This document shows, piece after piece, positions 46,445-55,609 of a DNA stretch of 64,000 bases. This stretch comes from Pseudorhizobium xiangyangii. GTDB taxonomy: Bacteria > Pseudomonadota > Alphaproteobacteria > Rhizobiales > Rhizobiaceae. Made by a program: the position numbers and the translations under genes. The stretch is taken from the NCBI RefSeq assembly GCF_020531965.1, contig NZ_JAJAWH010000005.1, positions 62,001-126,000 on the forward strand, written 5' to 3'. Within the stretch, counting starts at the first letter, position 1; every line of letters begins with the position of its first letter. Below the pieces are notes generated by a model that did no database searches, was not told where the DNA came from, and saw only the letters and a list, made by a program, of their open reading frames with translations.

Positions 46445-49400
46445 TCAGCCCGGCTGCTTCGCCAATTCCGCGAATTGCTTCATCACCTGCGCGGCGAGCG
46501 TCAGCCGCTTTTCTGGCGTCGGCAGGTCGCGTGTCAGGAAGATGCTCTGGTCCGGACGGATCTTCGCCATCGTGCCCTGCTTGGCGATATAGCCCACCAG
46601 CGCTGCCGGGTTGGGGAACTGCTTGTCACGGAACGTGACGACGAGCCCCTTCGGTCCCGCATCGAGCTTCTCGACATTGGCCGTGCGGCAGAGCGACTTG
46701 ACGTAGACGACCTTCAAGAGGTTCTGGACTTCCGTCGGCAACGGGCCGAACCGGTCGATCATCTCTGCCCCCAGGCTGTCGATATCGGACAGGTCCGCCA
46801 GTTCGCCCAGGCGGCGATAGAGGCTCATGCGCAGATGAAGATCCGGAACATAGTTTTCCGGGATCATCACGGTGATGCCGACCGAGATTTGCGGCGACCA
46901 ACCGGTGTCGATGATCTCGTCGTCGCCACGAACCTCCGCCACCGCCTCCTCGAGCATCTGCTGATAAAGCTCGAAGCCGACTTCCTTGATGTGACCGGAC
47001 TGCTCTTCGCCCAGCAGATTGCCGGCGCCGCGAATGTCCAGGTCGTGGCTGGCGAGCTGGAAACCCGCACCCAACGTGTCGAGCGACTGCAGAACCTTGA
47101 GACGGCGCTCCGCCATCGTTGTCAGCTGCTTGTTGACCGGGAGCGTGAACAGCGCGAATGCCCGGACCTTCGACCGTCCGACACGCCCACGCAGCTGATA
47201 GAGCTGGGCCAGGCCGAACATATCGGCACGATGGACGATGAGCGTGTTGGCCGTCGGCACGTCGAGACCGGATTCGACGATCGTCGTCGACAGGAGCACA
47301 TCGTACTTGCCGTCATAGAAGGCATTCATGATGTCTTCCAGTTCGCCGGCCGCCATCTGGCCATGGGCGACGGCGACCTTGAGTTCCGGCACGTCGGACT
47401 GAAGGAAAGCCTGTATGTCGGGAAGGTCGGCAAGCCGCGGACAGACATAGAAACTCTGGCCACCGCGATAATGCTCGCGCATCAGTGTCTCGCGGATGAC
47501 CAACGAATCGAACGGCGAGATGAAGGTGCGGACCGCCATGCGGTCCACCGGCGGCGTGGTGATCAACGACAGTTCGCGCACGCCCGTCATCGCCAGCTGC
47601 AATGTGCGGGGAATTGGCGTCGCGGAGAGCGTCAGGACGTGCACGTCCGACTTCAATTCCTTGAGGCGTTCCTTATGCTTGACGCCGAAATGCTGCTCTT
47701 CGTCGATGATGAGCAGGGCAAGGTTGGCGAAGCTGATTCCGCTGCCCAGCAGAGCATGCGTGCCCACGACGATATCGACCTTGCCCTCGGTAATATCCTT
47801 CTTCGTCTGGTTCAGCTCCTTCGCGGGCACAAGCCGCGAAGCCTGAGCAATCTTGATCGGAAGCCCGCGGAAACGTTCCCGGAACGTCTTGAAGTGCTGG
47901 CGTGCGAGCAGTGTCGTCGGCACGACGACAGCCACTTGGCCACCGTTCATGGCCGCCAGAAAAGCGGCGCGCAGGGCGACTTCGGTCTTGCCGAAACCGA
48001 CGTCGCCGCAGACGAGGCGATCCATCGGCCGGCCGGCGGCCAGGTCGTCGCGCACCGCATCGATGGCAGTCGCCTGATCGTCCGTCTCGTCATAGGGGAA
48101 ACGGGCGGCGAATTCATCGTACAGGCCTTCGGATGCCGCCAGTACCGGCGCGCGGCGGGTGATGCGGCTCGCGGCAATACGGATCAGCGCGTCGGCCATG
48201 TCGAGCAGCCGCTTCTTCAGCTTCGCCTTGCGCGCCTGCCAGGCACCACCACCGAGCTTGTCGAGCGAGGCCTCGGCTGCGTCCGAGCCGTAGCGTGACA
48301 GGAGATCGATGTTTTCGACCGGCAGGAACAGCTTTGCCTCGTCTGCGTAATGCAGTTCCAGGCAGGCACGTGGCGCGCCGGCCGCCTCGATCGTCACCAG
48401 ACCGACGAAACGGCCGATACCGTGTTCCGCGTGGACGACGAGCGAGCCCTCGTCCAATCCCGCCACTTCGGAGATGAAGTCGCTGCCGCGCTTGCGGCGC
48501 TTGCCGCGGCGGACCATGCGGTCGCCAAGAATATCCTGCTCGCCGACGATGGCGATCCCGTTCGTCTCGAAGCCTGCCTCGAGGTTCAGCACCGCCGATG
48601 CCGCCTCGCCCTTGTCGAGCTTATCCAAATCCGCCAGCTTTTCGACGGGTTTCACCCGCTTCAGCCCATGCTCGTCAAGAACCTGCAGCAGCCGGTCCAG
48701 CGATCCAACCGACCATCCGGTGACCAGGACCTTGATGCCGGCCGCGCGCTTGTCGGCAATGTGCTTTACCGCGAGGTCGAAGACATTGACCCGCTCCTCA
48801 CGGTCTTCCTTCTCCGTCTGCGACTTCGCCCATCGCGGCCCAACATGCGCATCGAGCGTGATGACGCGCCGGCTTTCCGTGTCGTGCTCGTTGAAAGGCG
48901 TGATGCGGACGGCATTAGCACCATCAAGCGCGGCGGCGAAAGCCTTTCCGTCGAGATAGAGTTGACCGGGCGGCACCGGTTTGTAGGGCGCCGATTGGGC
49001 GGCCGCCCCCTTGCCCTGGCTGCCATTATCGCGCCGGGCGTCATAGTAGTCCGTAACCAGCTTGGAGCGTTCGTTGGCCGCCTCCCTCGCCGTATGGTCG
49101 GTGACCAGGCGGAAACCCTGCAGATAATCGAAGGCGGTTTCCAGATGGTCGTAGAATAGCGGCAGCCAATGCTCCATGCCGGCATAGCGTCGCCCTTCGG
49201 AGACCGCCTGATACAGGGAATCGTCTCGGGTCGCGGCGCCGAACAGCGATAGATAATTCTTGCGGAAACGGCTGATCGTGTCCGGTGTCAGCGATACCTC
49301 GCTCATGGGACTAAGGTCGAGCGAACGCGACTGGCCCGTCGTGCGCTGGCTGGCCGGATCGAAGGTACGGATCGTTTCCAGCGTGTCGCCGAAGAAATCG

Positions 49401-49957
49401 AGACGGACCGGCTCCTCGGTGCCGGGCACGAAGACATCGAGGATACCGCCGCGTACGGCAAACTCGCCGACTTCCCGAACGGTCGGCACGCGGTCGAAAC
49501 CGTTGCGCTCCAGCCGCGCGGCAATGTCGTCCATGCGGATATTGTTGCCTGGTCTCGCCGAGAAGGCGAGGCTTTCGATGATACCGGCCGGCGCGATCTT
49601 CTGCAGCATCGCATTGACCGTCACCAGCACGATCGCGACATGCGGCTTCTTGGCGTGCGAGATCAGCCCTGAAAGAGCTGCAAGTCTCCGTGCAGAGACA
49701 TCGGCGCCAGGCGAGACGCGGTCATAGGGCAGGCAGTCCCAGGCGGGCAGCGTCAGAACGGGAATGTCGGGAGCCACAAAGCCCAGCATCTGTTCCAGAT
49801 CTGCCATCCTCTGGCCGTCCGACATGACGTAGGCAACGGCCTGCCCGGAACGGGCAAGCTCCGCCAAGAGCAACGGCTCCATGCCATGCGGCACGTTGCC
49901 GACGGTCAGCGGGCCGGCCGCCGCTGCGATCTTCTTCGCGTCGAAACCTGGGATCAT
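46445..49957 (-). CDS. mfd: Transcription-repair coupling factor Mfd
   Basis: Removes stalled RNA polymerase and recruits UvrA. 1170 residues. UvrB-like N-terminal module (LPAWDCLPYDRVSP), RNA polymerase interaction domain (GSLVVHAEHGIGRFVGLVTI) and a RecG-like translocase with Walker A GDVGFGKTE, DEEQHFGVKHKERLK and VHRADMFGLAQLYQLRGRVGRS. A C-terminal TRCF domain completes it. The start lies 4 bp after the sdhE stop without a strong ribosome-binding site, suggesting re-initiation. Confidence 0.97.
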   Translation of the reverse strand: MIPGFDAKKIAAAAGPLTVGNVPHGMEPLLLAELARSGQAVAYVMSDGQRMADLEQMLGFVAPDIPVLTLPAWDCLPYDRVSPGADVSARRLAALSGLISHAKKPHVAIVLVTVNAMLQKIAPAGIIESLAFSARPGNNIRMDDIAARLERNGFDRVPTVREVGEFAVRGGILDVFVPGTEEPVRLDFFGDTLETIRTFDPASQRTTGQSRSLDLSPMSEVSLTPDTISRFRKNYLSLFGAATRDDSLYQAVSEGRRYAGMEHWLPLFYDHLETAFDYLQGFRLVTDHTAREAANERSKLVTDYYDARRDNGSQGKGAAAQSAPYKPVPPGQLYLDGKAFAAALDGANAVRITPFNEHDTESRRVITLDAHVGPRWAKSQTEKEDREERVNVFDLAVKHIADKRAAGIKVLVTGWSVGSLDRLLQVLDEHGLKRVKPVEKLADLDKLDKGEAASAVLNLEAGFETNGIAIVGEQDILGDRMVRRGKRRKRGSDFISEVAGLDEGSLVVHAEHGIGRFVGLVTIEAAGAPRACLELHYADEAKLFLPVENIDLLSRYGSDAAEASLDKLGGGAWQARKAKLKKRLLDMADALIRIAASRITRRAPVLAASEGLYDEFAARFPYDETDDQATAIDAVRDDLAAGRPMDRLVCGDVGFGKTEVALRAAFLAAMNGGQVAVVVPTTLLARQHFKTFRERFRGLPIKIAQASRLVPAKELNQTKKDITEGKVDIVVGTHALLGSGISFANLALLIIDEEQHFGVKHKERLKELKSDVHVLTLSATPIPRTLQLAMTGVRELSLITTPPVDRMAVRTFISPFDSLVIRETLMREHYRGGQSFYVCPRLADLPDIQAFLQSDVPELKVAVAHGQMAAGELEDIMNAFYDGKYDVLLSTTIVESGLDVPTANTLIVHRADMFGLAQLYQLRGRVGRSKVRAFALFTLPVNKQLTTMAERRLKVLQSLDTLGAGFQLASHDLDIRGAGNLLGEEQSGHIKEVGFELYQQMLEEAVAEVRGDDEIIDTGWSPQISVGITVMIPENYVPDLHLRMSLYRRLGELADLSDIDSLGAEMIDRFGPLPTEVQNLLKVVYVKSLCRTANVEKLDAGPKGLVVTFRDKQFPNPAALVGYIAKQGTMAKIRPDQSIFLTRDLPTPEKRLTLAAQVMKQFAELAKQPG

Positions 49958-49961
49958 CGTG

Positions 49962-50285
49962 TCACTGCTCGGTTTTAGCCTGGAGGCTGGCGATGGTGAC
50001 CGGATCGAAATCAGGCCTATAGGATGCTACCCGCTCGAACAGCGGTGTGCGCAGATGTTCGGGTACGGGCTTGGCGCCGGTAATCCAGGCATTCAGATCG
50101 TGGTCGTCCTCATCCATGATCGCCTCGAACTCGTCCAGGTCTTCCTCCGACAGCGCGCCAATCTCCTCTTCGGCGAACTGTCCGAAGACGAGATCCATCT
50201 CGCGAATACCACGATGCCAGCAGCGATAGAGGATGCGGCGACGGCGGGGAGTGAGGTCCGCGCTGCTGCGCGTAAGTCCGGTCAT
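49962..50285 (-). CDS. sdhE: Succinate dehydrogenase flavinylation factor SdhE
   Basis: Small FAD assembly factor (DUF339) needed to attach FAD covalently to SdhA. 107 residues from ATG 50285. The RGxxE motif is at residues 25-29 (RGIRE), followed by MDLVFGQFAEEEI and the acidic DLDEFEAIMDEDDHDLNAWITG block. Frame upstream to 50420 is not conserved. Couples to mfd; recG starts 92 bp away on the opposite strand. This arrangement is typical for rhizobia. Confidence 0.93.
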   Translation of the reverse strand: MTGLTRSSADLTPRRRRILYRCWHRGIREMDLVFGQFAEEEIGALSEEDLDEFEAIMDEDDHDLNAWITGAKPVPEHLRTPLFERVASYRPDFDPVTIASLQAKTEQ

Positions 50286-50377
50286 GCAAGGAGTCCTTGT
50301 TGGCGAGGCTGATATAGGTCGGAAATTCTCCTGCGTCACCTTGCAATAGTGCCAAATTCCGTCGCATTTTGCCGCGC

Positions 50378-52483
50378 ATGCGCCCAGCCGTTCTTGATCC
50401 ACTCTTTTCCACCGTAGCATCCCTTCCGGGCGTTGGCCCGAAGCTCGCGGATCTCATCGCCCGCGTGACGGGACGCGAGGATGCCGACGACTGCCGGGTG
50501 GTCGATCTCCTGTTCCATGCGCCGTCGTCGCTCATCGATCGCCGCAATCGCCCAGGCATTGCGCTTGCGCCCCAGGGAGCGATCGTCACGATCGAAGGCC
50601 GGGTCGATCGGCACCAGCCCTCGCCACCGGGCAAGTCGAACATGCCGTACCGTGTGTTCCTGCAGGACGACACCGGCGAACTGGCGTTGACCTTCTTTCG
50701 CGCCAAGGGCAACTGGCTTGAAAAGGTGCTGCCAATCGACGAGACGGTGATGGTCAGCGGCAAGGTGGACTGGTTCAACGGCCGCCCCTCCATGGTGCAT
50801 CCGGATTTCATCGTCAAAGCGTCCGAGGCGGCGAACCTGCCACTCGTGGAGCCGGTCTACCCCATGACGGCCGGCCTTTCCCCGAAGGTGCTGCGCAAGG
50901 CGATAGACGGCGCGGTGGCGCGCCTCCCGATCCTGCCGGAATGGATCCTAGCATCGTTGACCGACAAGCAAGGTTTCGCCTCCGTCGCGGAAAGCTTCCG
51001 GCGGCTGCACGATCCGCGAGACGAAGCGGACCTCGATCCGCAGTCACCGGCACGTCGCAGACTTGCCTATGACGAATTCCTGGCCGGTCAGGTGTCTCTC
51101 GCACTCGTCCGCCAGCGCCTCCGCAAGGTGCCCGGAAGACCTGTTCGAGCAACAGGCGAGCTGGCGGAGCGGATAGGGGCGGCCCTGCCCTTCGCACTGA
51201 CCGGCAGCCAGCAGGCGGCAATCGCCGATATCCTCAAGGACCTGGCCGGCGAAGATCGCATGCTGCGGCTGCTGCAGGGCGATGTCGGTGCCGGCAAGAC
51301 ACTCGTGGCGCTGATGGCTATGGCGGCGGCAGTCGAAAGCGGCGGGCAGGCGGTGCTCATGGCACCGACCGAAATTCTCGCGCGCCAGCATCATGCAACG
51401 ATTTCGAAGCTCGCCTCCACAGTCGGCATATCGGTCGAGGTTCTGACCGGGCGCACCAAGGGTCGCGAACGCGATGCGATCGCTGAGCGCATTGCCTCCG
51501 GCGAGGCACAGATCATCATCGGTACGCATGCGCTGTTCCAGGACGCCGTCAACTATCGCAATCTGGTACTCGCGGTGGTGGACGAGCAGCATCGCTTCGG
51601 CGTCCACCAGCGTCTGCGCCTGACAGCCAAGGGCATCTCGCCCCACATGCTGGTGATGACCGCAACACCCATTCCTCGCACCTTGGTGCTTGCCGCCTTC
51701 GGTGACATGGACGTCTCCAAGCTCACGGAAAAGCCGGTCGGCCGCAAGCCGATCCAGACCGTCACCGTCCCCACAGAACGCACCGGCGAGATTGTTTCAC
51801 GCCTGCGGTCCGCCCTTGACGAAGGTAAGAAGGCCTACTGGATCTGCCCGCTGGTGGAAGAATCCGAGGTCTCCGACCTGATGTCGGCCGAGGAGCGTTT
51901 CGCGGTTCTCGCCAAGGAATTCGGGGGCAAGGTGGGGGTCGTGCATGGCCGTATGAACGGCGCCGAGAAAGACGCCGTAATGGCCGCCTTCAAGAACGGA
52001 GAGATCCGTCTGCTTGTGGCCACCACCGTCGTCGAAGTCGGCGTCGACGTCCCCGATGCCAGCATCATGGTGATCGAGCATGCGGAGCGGTTCGGTCTTG
52101 CGCAGCTGCATCAGCTGAGAGGTCGGGTGGGACGCGGCGAAGAAGCCTCGACCTGCATCCTGCTTTACAAGGGGCCACTCAGTGAAACGGGCCATGCCCG
52201 CCTCTCCATCCTCCGGGACAGCGAGGACGGCTTCCTGATTGCAGAGGAAGACCTGAAACTGCGCGGCGAAGGCGAATTGCTCGGGACGCGCCAGTCGGGT
52301 ACCCCCGGCTTCCGCATCGCGAGCCTGGAAGCGCACGCCGACCTTCTGGAGATCGCCCGCAAGGATGCCACGTACCTGCTTGAAAGGGACCCTGATCTCA
52401 CCGGCGAACGCGGCAACAACGTCCGCGCTCTGCTTTACCTCTTCCGGCGCGACGAGGCCGTCAGGTTCCTTGGCGCGGGCTGA
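50378..52483 (+). CDS. recG: ATP-dependent DNA helicase RecG
   Basis: Branch-migration helicase for fork regression and recombination, 701 residues. Wedge/OB domain with SLPGVGPKLADLIARV and GKVDWFNGRPSMVHPDFI. Motor: Walker A GDVGAGKTLVALMAM, VVDEQHRFGVHQRLRL, MTATPIPRTL, and helicase motif VI region HAERFGLAQLHQLRGRVGRG. ATG 50378 gives the family N-terminus RPAVLDPLF; the in-frame TTG at 50369 is less likely. Its last 23 bp overlap the convergent DUF502 gene. Confidence 0.97.
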   Translation: MRPAVLDPLFSTVASLPGVGPKLADLIARVTGREDADDCRVVDLLFHAPSSLIDRRNRPGIALAPQGAIVTIEGRVDRHQPSPPGKSNMPYRVFLQDDTGELALTFFRAKGNWLEKVLPIDETVMVSGKVDWFNGRPSMVHPDFIVKASEAANLPLVEPVYPMTAGLSPKVLRKAIDGAVARLPILPEWILASLTDKQGFASVAESFRRLHDPRDEADLDPQSPARRRLAYDEFLAGQVSLALVRQRLRKVPGRPVRATGELAERIGAALPFALTGSQQAAIADILKDLAGEDRMLRLLQGDVGAGKTLVALMAMAAAVESGGQAVLMAPTEILARQHHATISKLASTVGISVEVLTGRTKGRERDAIAERIASGEAQIIIGTHALFQDAVNYRNLVLAVVDEQHRFGVHQRLRLTAKGISPHMLVMTATPIPRTLVLAAFGDMDVSKLTEKPVGRKPIQTVTVPTERTGEIVSRLRSALDEGKKAYWICPLVEESEVSDLMSAEERFAVLAKEFGGKVGVVHGRMNGAEKDAVMAAFKNGEIRLLVATTVVEVGVDVPDASIMVIEHAERFGLAQLHQLRGRVGRGEEASTCILLYKGPLSETGHARLSILRDSEDGFLIAEEDLKLRGEGELLGTRQSGTPGFRIASLEAHADLLEIARKDATYLLERDPDLTGERGNNVRALLYLFRRDEAVRFLGAG

Positions 52484-53162
52484 CGGACGGTGCAATGATG
52501 AGCGGGAGAACGCTCTTGGGCTTGTAGTCCGGGGCCAGCAGTCCTCCGGAAATCAGCAGCTTGGCGCCTTCCTCGGGCGTCATCTCCAGCATGATGATCT
52601 TGCTGCGCGGCACGAACATCAGAAAGCCTGCGGTCGGAATCGGCGTCGGCGCCAGGAAGACACTGACCATTTCCTCGCCCTCGCTGTTCAGGCGAGCGGC
52701 GATTTCACCCTGCGCGTCGCCGGAAATGAAGACCAAGGCCCACGTCCCAGGGCTCGGAAACTCGATCAGCCCGCATTTCTTGAACGAGGTCGATTGCTCC
52801 TTGAGCACTGTCTCGAATATCTGCTTCAGGCTTTTGTAGATCGTCCGCACCAGCGGCATGCGGTGGAGAACAGATTCTCCGAAATTGACGATCGAACGGC
52901 CGATCAGGTTCTTGCCCAGAAAGCCGATTGCCGTAATCATCACGATCGCGGTCAGCATCCCGAGACCGGGAACCGCGAAATTCAGGTAATTTTCCGGATT
53001 ATAATATGCCGGGATATAGGGCTTCACCCAGCTGTCAGCCCAACGGACAAAGCTGAAGGTAAGCCAGATCGTGATGGCCAGCGGCGCGCAGATGATGAGT
53101 CCGGTCAGGAAATTGTTCCGGAGCCGGGTTGCAACCGGTATGCGATCGGATTTGTCAGTCAT
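52461..53162 (-). CDS. DUF502 membrane protein
   Basis: Inner-membrane protein of unknown function, 233 residues. Two membrane helices (FLTGLIICAPLAITIWLTFSF and LTAIVMITAIGFLGKNLIG), then a soluble domain with the DUF502 pattern: HRMPLVRTIYKSLKQIFETV, GWALVFISG-type strand (TWALVFISGDAQ), VSVFLAPTPIPTAGFLMFVP and TPEEGAKLLISGG. Overlaps the recG end and lies 9 bp after the acetyltransferase, in line with the glmU-glmS-acetyltransferase series. Confidence 0.92.
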   Translation of the reverse strand: MTDKSDRIPVATRLRNNFLTGLIICAPLAITIWLTFSFVRWADSWVKPYIPAYYNPENYLNFAVPGLGMLTAIVMITAIGFLGKNLIGRSIVNFGESVLHRMPLVRTIYKSLKQIFETVLKEQSTSFKKCGLIEFPSPGTWALVFISGDAQGEIAARLNSEGEEMVSVFLAPTPIPTAGFLMFVPRSKIIMLEMTPEEGAKLLISGGLLAPDYKPKSVLPLIIAPSVSPRQGT

Positions 53163-53171
53163 TACTCGCCG

Positions 53172-53675
53172 CTATTGTGCAGTGCCGTAGAAACCCGGAT
53201 GGAAGGCAACAATGCCGAAGGCATCCGGCCCATGCAAGACTAGGCTCTGGAAATACTCCCTCGGGACGTCGGGAAGCACGAGGCTGTGATCGTTCCGGAA
53301 GCCGAAGCGCCCGTAGTAGGCCGGATCGCCGAGCAGAACGCAACTGGCAGCACCGAGAGCACGCAGCCTGTCCAGACCTTCCCGAACAAGGTCTCCCCCC
53401 ACGCCCGCTCCTTGCCGTTCAGGCAAGACGCTGACCGGGCCGAGCCCGTACCAGCCACCCTCGCCGCCTTCAAGCGCCACAGGCGAAAACGCAATGTGGC
53501 CGATAATGACACCGTCATCCTCGGCCACCAGCGATAGCGCAAGAACGCCGGCTGCGCGCAGGCGCTCGATGATCTGCGGCTCCGTCTGGTCGCTGTAGGG
53601 CATAGGCGCAAAGGCGGCGGCCGTAACCGCCCCGATTGCAGCCTCGTCGCCCGGCTGTTCAGCTCGGATGATCAC
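53172..53675 (-). CDS. GNAT N-acetyltransferase (YhbS type)
   Basis: Acetyltransferase of 167 residues. AAFAPMPYSDQTEPQIIERLR is the YhbS-like N-terminus; LGPVSVLPERQGAGVGGDLVREGL carries the acetyl-CoA loop (QGAGVG), and LLGDPAYYGRFGF is the typical late motif. Start is GTG at 53675, overlapping the glmS stop as GTGA, so translation is coupled to glmS. Acceptor unknown. Confidence 0.9.
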   Translation of the reverse strand: MIIRAEQPGDEAAIGAVTAAAFAPMPYSDQTEPQIIERLRAAGVLALSLVAEDDGVIIGHIAFSPVALEGGEGGWYGLGPVSVLPERQGAGVGGDLVREGLDRLRALGAASCVLLGDPAYYGRFGFRNDHSLVLPDVPREYFQSLVLHGPDAFGIVAFHPGFYGTAQ

Positions 53676-55501
53676 TCCACCGTCACCGACTTTGCCAGGT
53701 TGCGCGGCTGGTCCACGTCCGTTCCCATGAAGACAGCCGTGTGATAGGCCAGAAGCTGGATCGGCAGCGAGAAGACCATGGGTGCGATGATCTCCGCGAC
53801 GTTGGGCAGCGTAATCGTCGCCATCGTCGGAAGCTTGGAGGCAGCCGCACCTTTTTCATCGGTGATGAAGATGATCTTTCCGCCGCGAGCCGCCACTTCC
53901 TGCATGTTCGAGACGGTCTTCTCGAAGAACCGATCATGCGGTGCGATGACGATGACCGGCATGTTCTCGTCGATCAGCGCGATCGGCCCATGCTTCAGCT
54001 CGCCTGCCGCATAGCCTTCCGCGTGGATGTAGGAAATTTCCTTCAGCTTCAGCGCACCTTCCATGGCGAGCGGATAGCTGGTGCCACGGCCGAGATAGAG
54101 CACGTCCTTGTACTTGGAGAGTTCCCGCGCAAGCGCTTCGATCTGTGGCTCCAGCGTACTCAACACGCCGCTCATGAGGCGCGGCATTTCCGCAAGGCTC
54201 CTGACCAGCTGCTTTTCCTCGGAAGGCGAGATCGTGCCGCGTGCCTTTCCGGCTGCGATGGCAAGCGAGGCAAGCACCGTCAGCTGGCAGGTAAAGGCCT
54301 TTGTCGATGCGACACCGATTTCAGGCCCGGCAAGGATAGGGAAAATTGCGTCCGACTCGCGAGCGATCGTCGATTCCTTGACGTTGACCACGGCGCCGAT
54401 CTTCAGTCCTGCGTCATGGCAGTAGCGAAGCGAGGCCAGAGTATCCGCCGTTTCGCCGGACTGCGAGATGAACAGCGCCGCATGGTCCTTCGAAAGCGGG
54501 ATCTCGCGGTAGCGGAACTCCGAGGCGACATCGATCTCGACTGGCAGACGGGCGTAGCGTTCGAACCAGTACTTGCCGATGAGGCCGGACAGGTAGGCCG
54601 TACCGCAGGCGGAAATAGCAAGGCCGCGCAGGTTGGCAAAATCGATTTCCCCGGCAACGGACAGATCGACCGTATGATCGGCAAGATCGACGTAATGGGC
54701 GAGCGCATGGGAGATCACTTCCGGCTGCTCGTAGATCTCCTTCTCCATGAAATGGCGGTGATTGCCCTTGTCAACGAGATAGGCAGCGGTCTGGGTGATC
54801 TGGACCGAACGCTCTACCTGGTTGCCATCGTGGTCGAAGATGAAGGCGCCGTCTTTGCCGATGATGGCCCAATCGCCATCGACCAGATAGGTGATCCTGT
54901 TGGTGAATGGAGCAAGGGCGATGGCGTCGGAGCCGAGATAGGTCTCGCCTTGCCCATGACCGATAGCGAGCGGCGGTCCGAAACGGGCAGCCATGATCGT
55001 CGACGGATCGTCGGCAAAGATGACAGCGAGCGCGTAGGCTCCGGTGACCCGTTGCAGCATTGCCTGCATCGCCTCGCGTCGGCCCATGCCGGCACGGCGA
55101 TAGCGCGCGAGCAGCTGCCCGACGACTTCCGTGTCTGTCTGGCTCTCGAAGGTCGCCCCTTCCGCCAGAAGCTCATCCTTCAGTTCGGAGAAATTCTCGA
55201 TGATGCCGTTATGCACGACTGCGACGCCATCAACGAAATGCGGATGGGCGTTGGCTTCGTTGGGAACGCCATGGGTCGCCCAGCGCGTATGGGCTATGCC
55301 GATATTGCCCGGCAAGGGCTCCTCAGCCAGCCTCTTCTCCAGATTAAAAAGCTTCCCCTCGGCCCGACGCCGCGCAAGGGCGCCGTTGTCGATGGTTGCC
55401 ACCCCGGCGGAATCGTAGCCGCGATACTCAAGCCGACGCAGCGCGTCCACCAGACGTTCCGCCACCGGCTCCTTGCCGACAATCCCCACGATCCCACACA
55501 T
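53672..55501 (-). CDS. glmS: Glucosamine-6-phosphate synthase
   Basis: Glutamine + fructose-6-phosphate to glucosamine-6-phosphate, the entry to UDP-GlcNAc, peptidoglycan and LPS. 609 residues from ATG 55501, giving the Cys nucleophile directly after Met (CGIVGIVG). Glutaminase motifs RLEYRGYDSAG and HTRWATHGVPNEANAHPH; two SIS isomerase domains with FISQSGETADTLASL and GRGTSYPLAMEGALKLKEISY. Ends SVTVE. Follows glmU by 108 bp. Confidence 0.98.
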   Translation of the reverse strand: MCGIVGIVGKEPVAERLVDALRRLEYRGYDSAGVATIDNGALARRRAEGKLFNLEKRLAEEPLPGNIGIAHTRWATHGVPNEANAHPHFVDGVAVVHNGIIENFSELKDELLAEGATFESQTDTEVVGQLLARYRRAGMGRREAMQAMLQRVTGAYALAVIFADDPSTIMAARFGPPLAIGHGQGETYLGSDAIALAPFTNRITYLVDGDWAIIGKDGAFIFDHDGNQVERSVQITQTAAYLVDKGNHRHFMEKEIYEQPEVISHALAHYVDLADHTVDLSVAGEIDFANLRGLAISACGTAYLSGLIGKYWFERYARLPVEIDVASEFRYREIPLSKDHAALFISQSGETADTLASLRYCHDAGLKIGAVVNVKESTIARESDAIFPILAGPEIGVASTKAFTCQLTVLASLAIAAGKARGTISPSEEKQLVRSLAEMPRLMSGVLSTLEPQIEALARELSKYKDVLYLGRGTSYPLAMEGALKLKEISYIHAEGYAAGELKHGPIALIDENMPVIVIAPHDRFFEKTVSNMQEVAARGGKIIFITDEKGAAASKLPTMATITLPNVAEIIAPMVFSLPIQLLAYHTAVFMGTDVDQPRNLAKSVTVE

Positions 55502-55609
55502 ACAAAACCCCTTTATCCCCGACCATATGGCGGGGTTTCTAGTCGATAGCGTAATTCCCGCAATTGCCTGTCCGGTCACTTTGCGTGTCGGAAGGTAACG
55601 AGATGCCGT

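Noticed and set aside
46475-48298. A 607-codon plus-strand frame opposite mfd
   Set aside because: Shadow of mfd; low-complexity composition and no family similarity.
53741-55549. A 602-codon plus-strand frame opposite glmS
   Set aside because: Shadow of glmS, which has complete catalytic motifs on the other strand.
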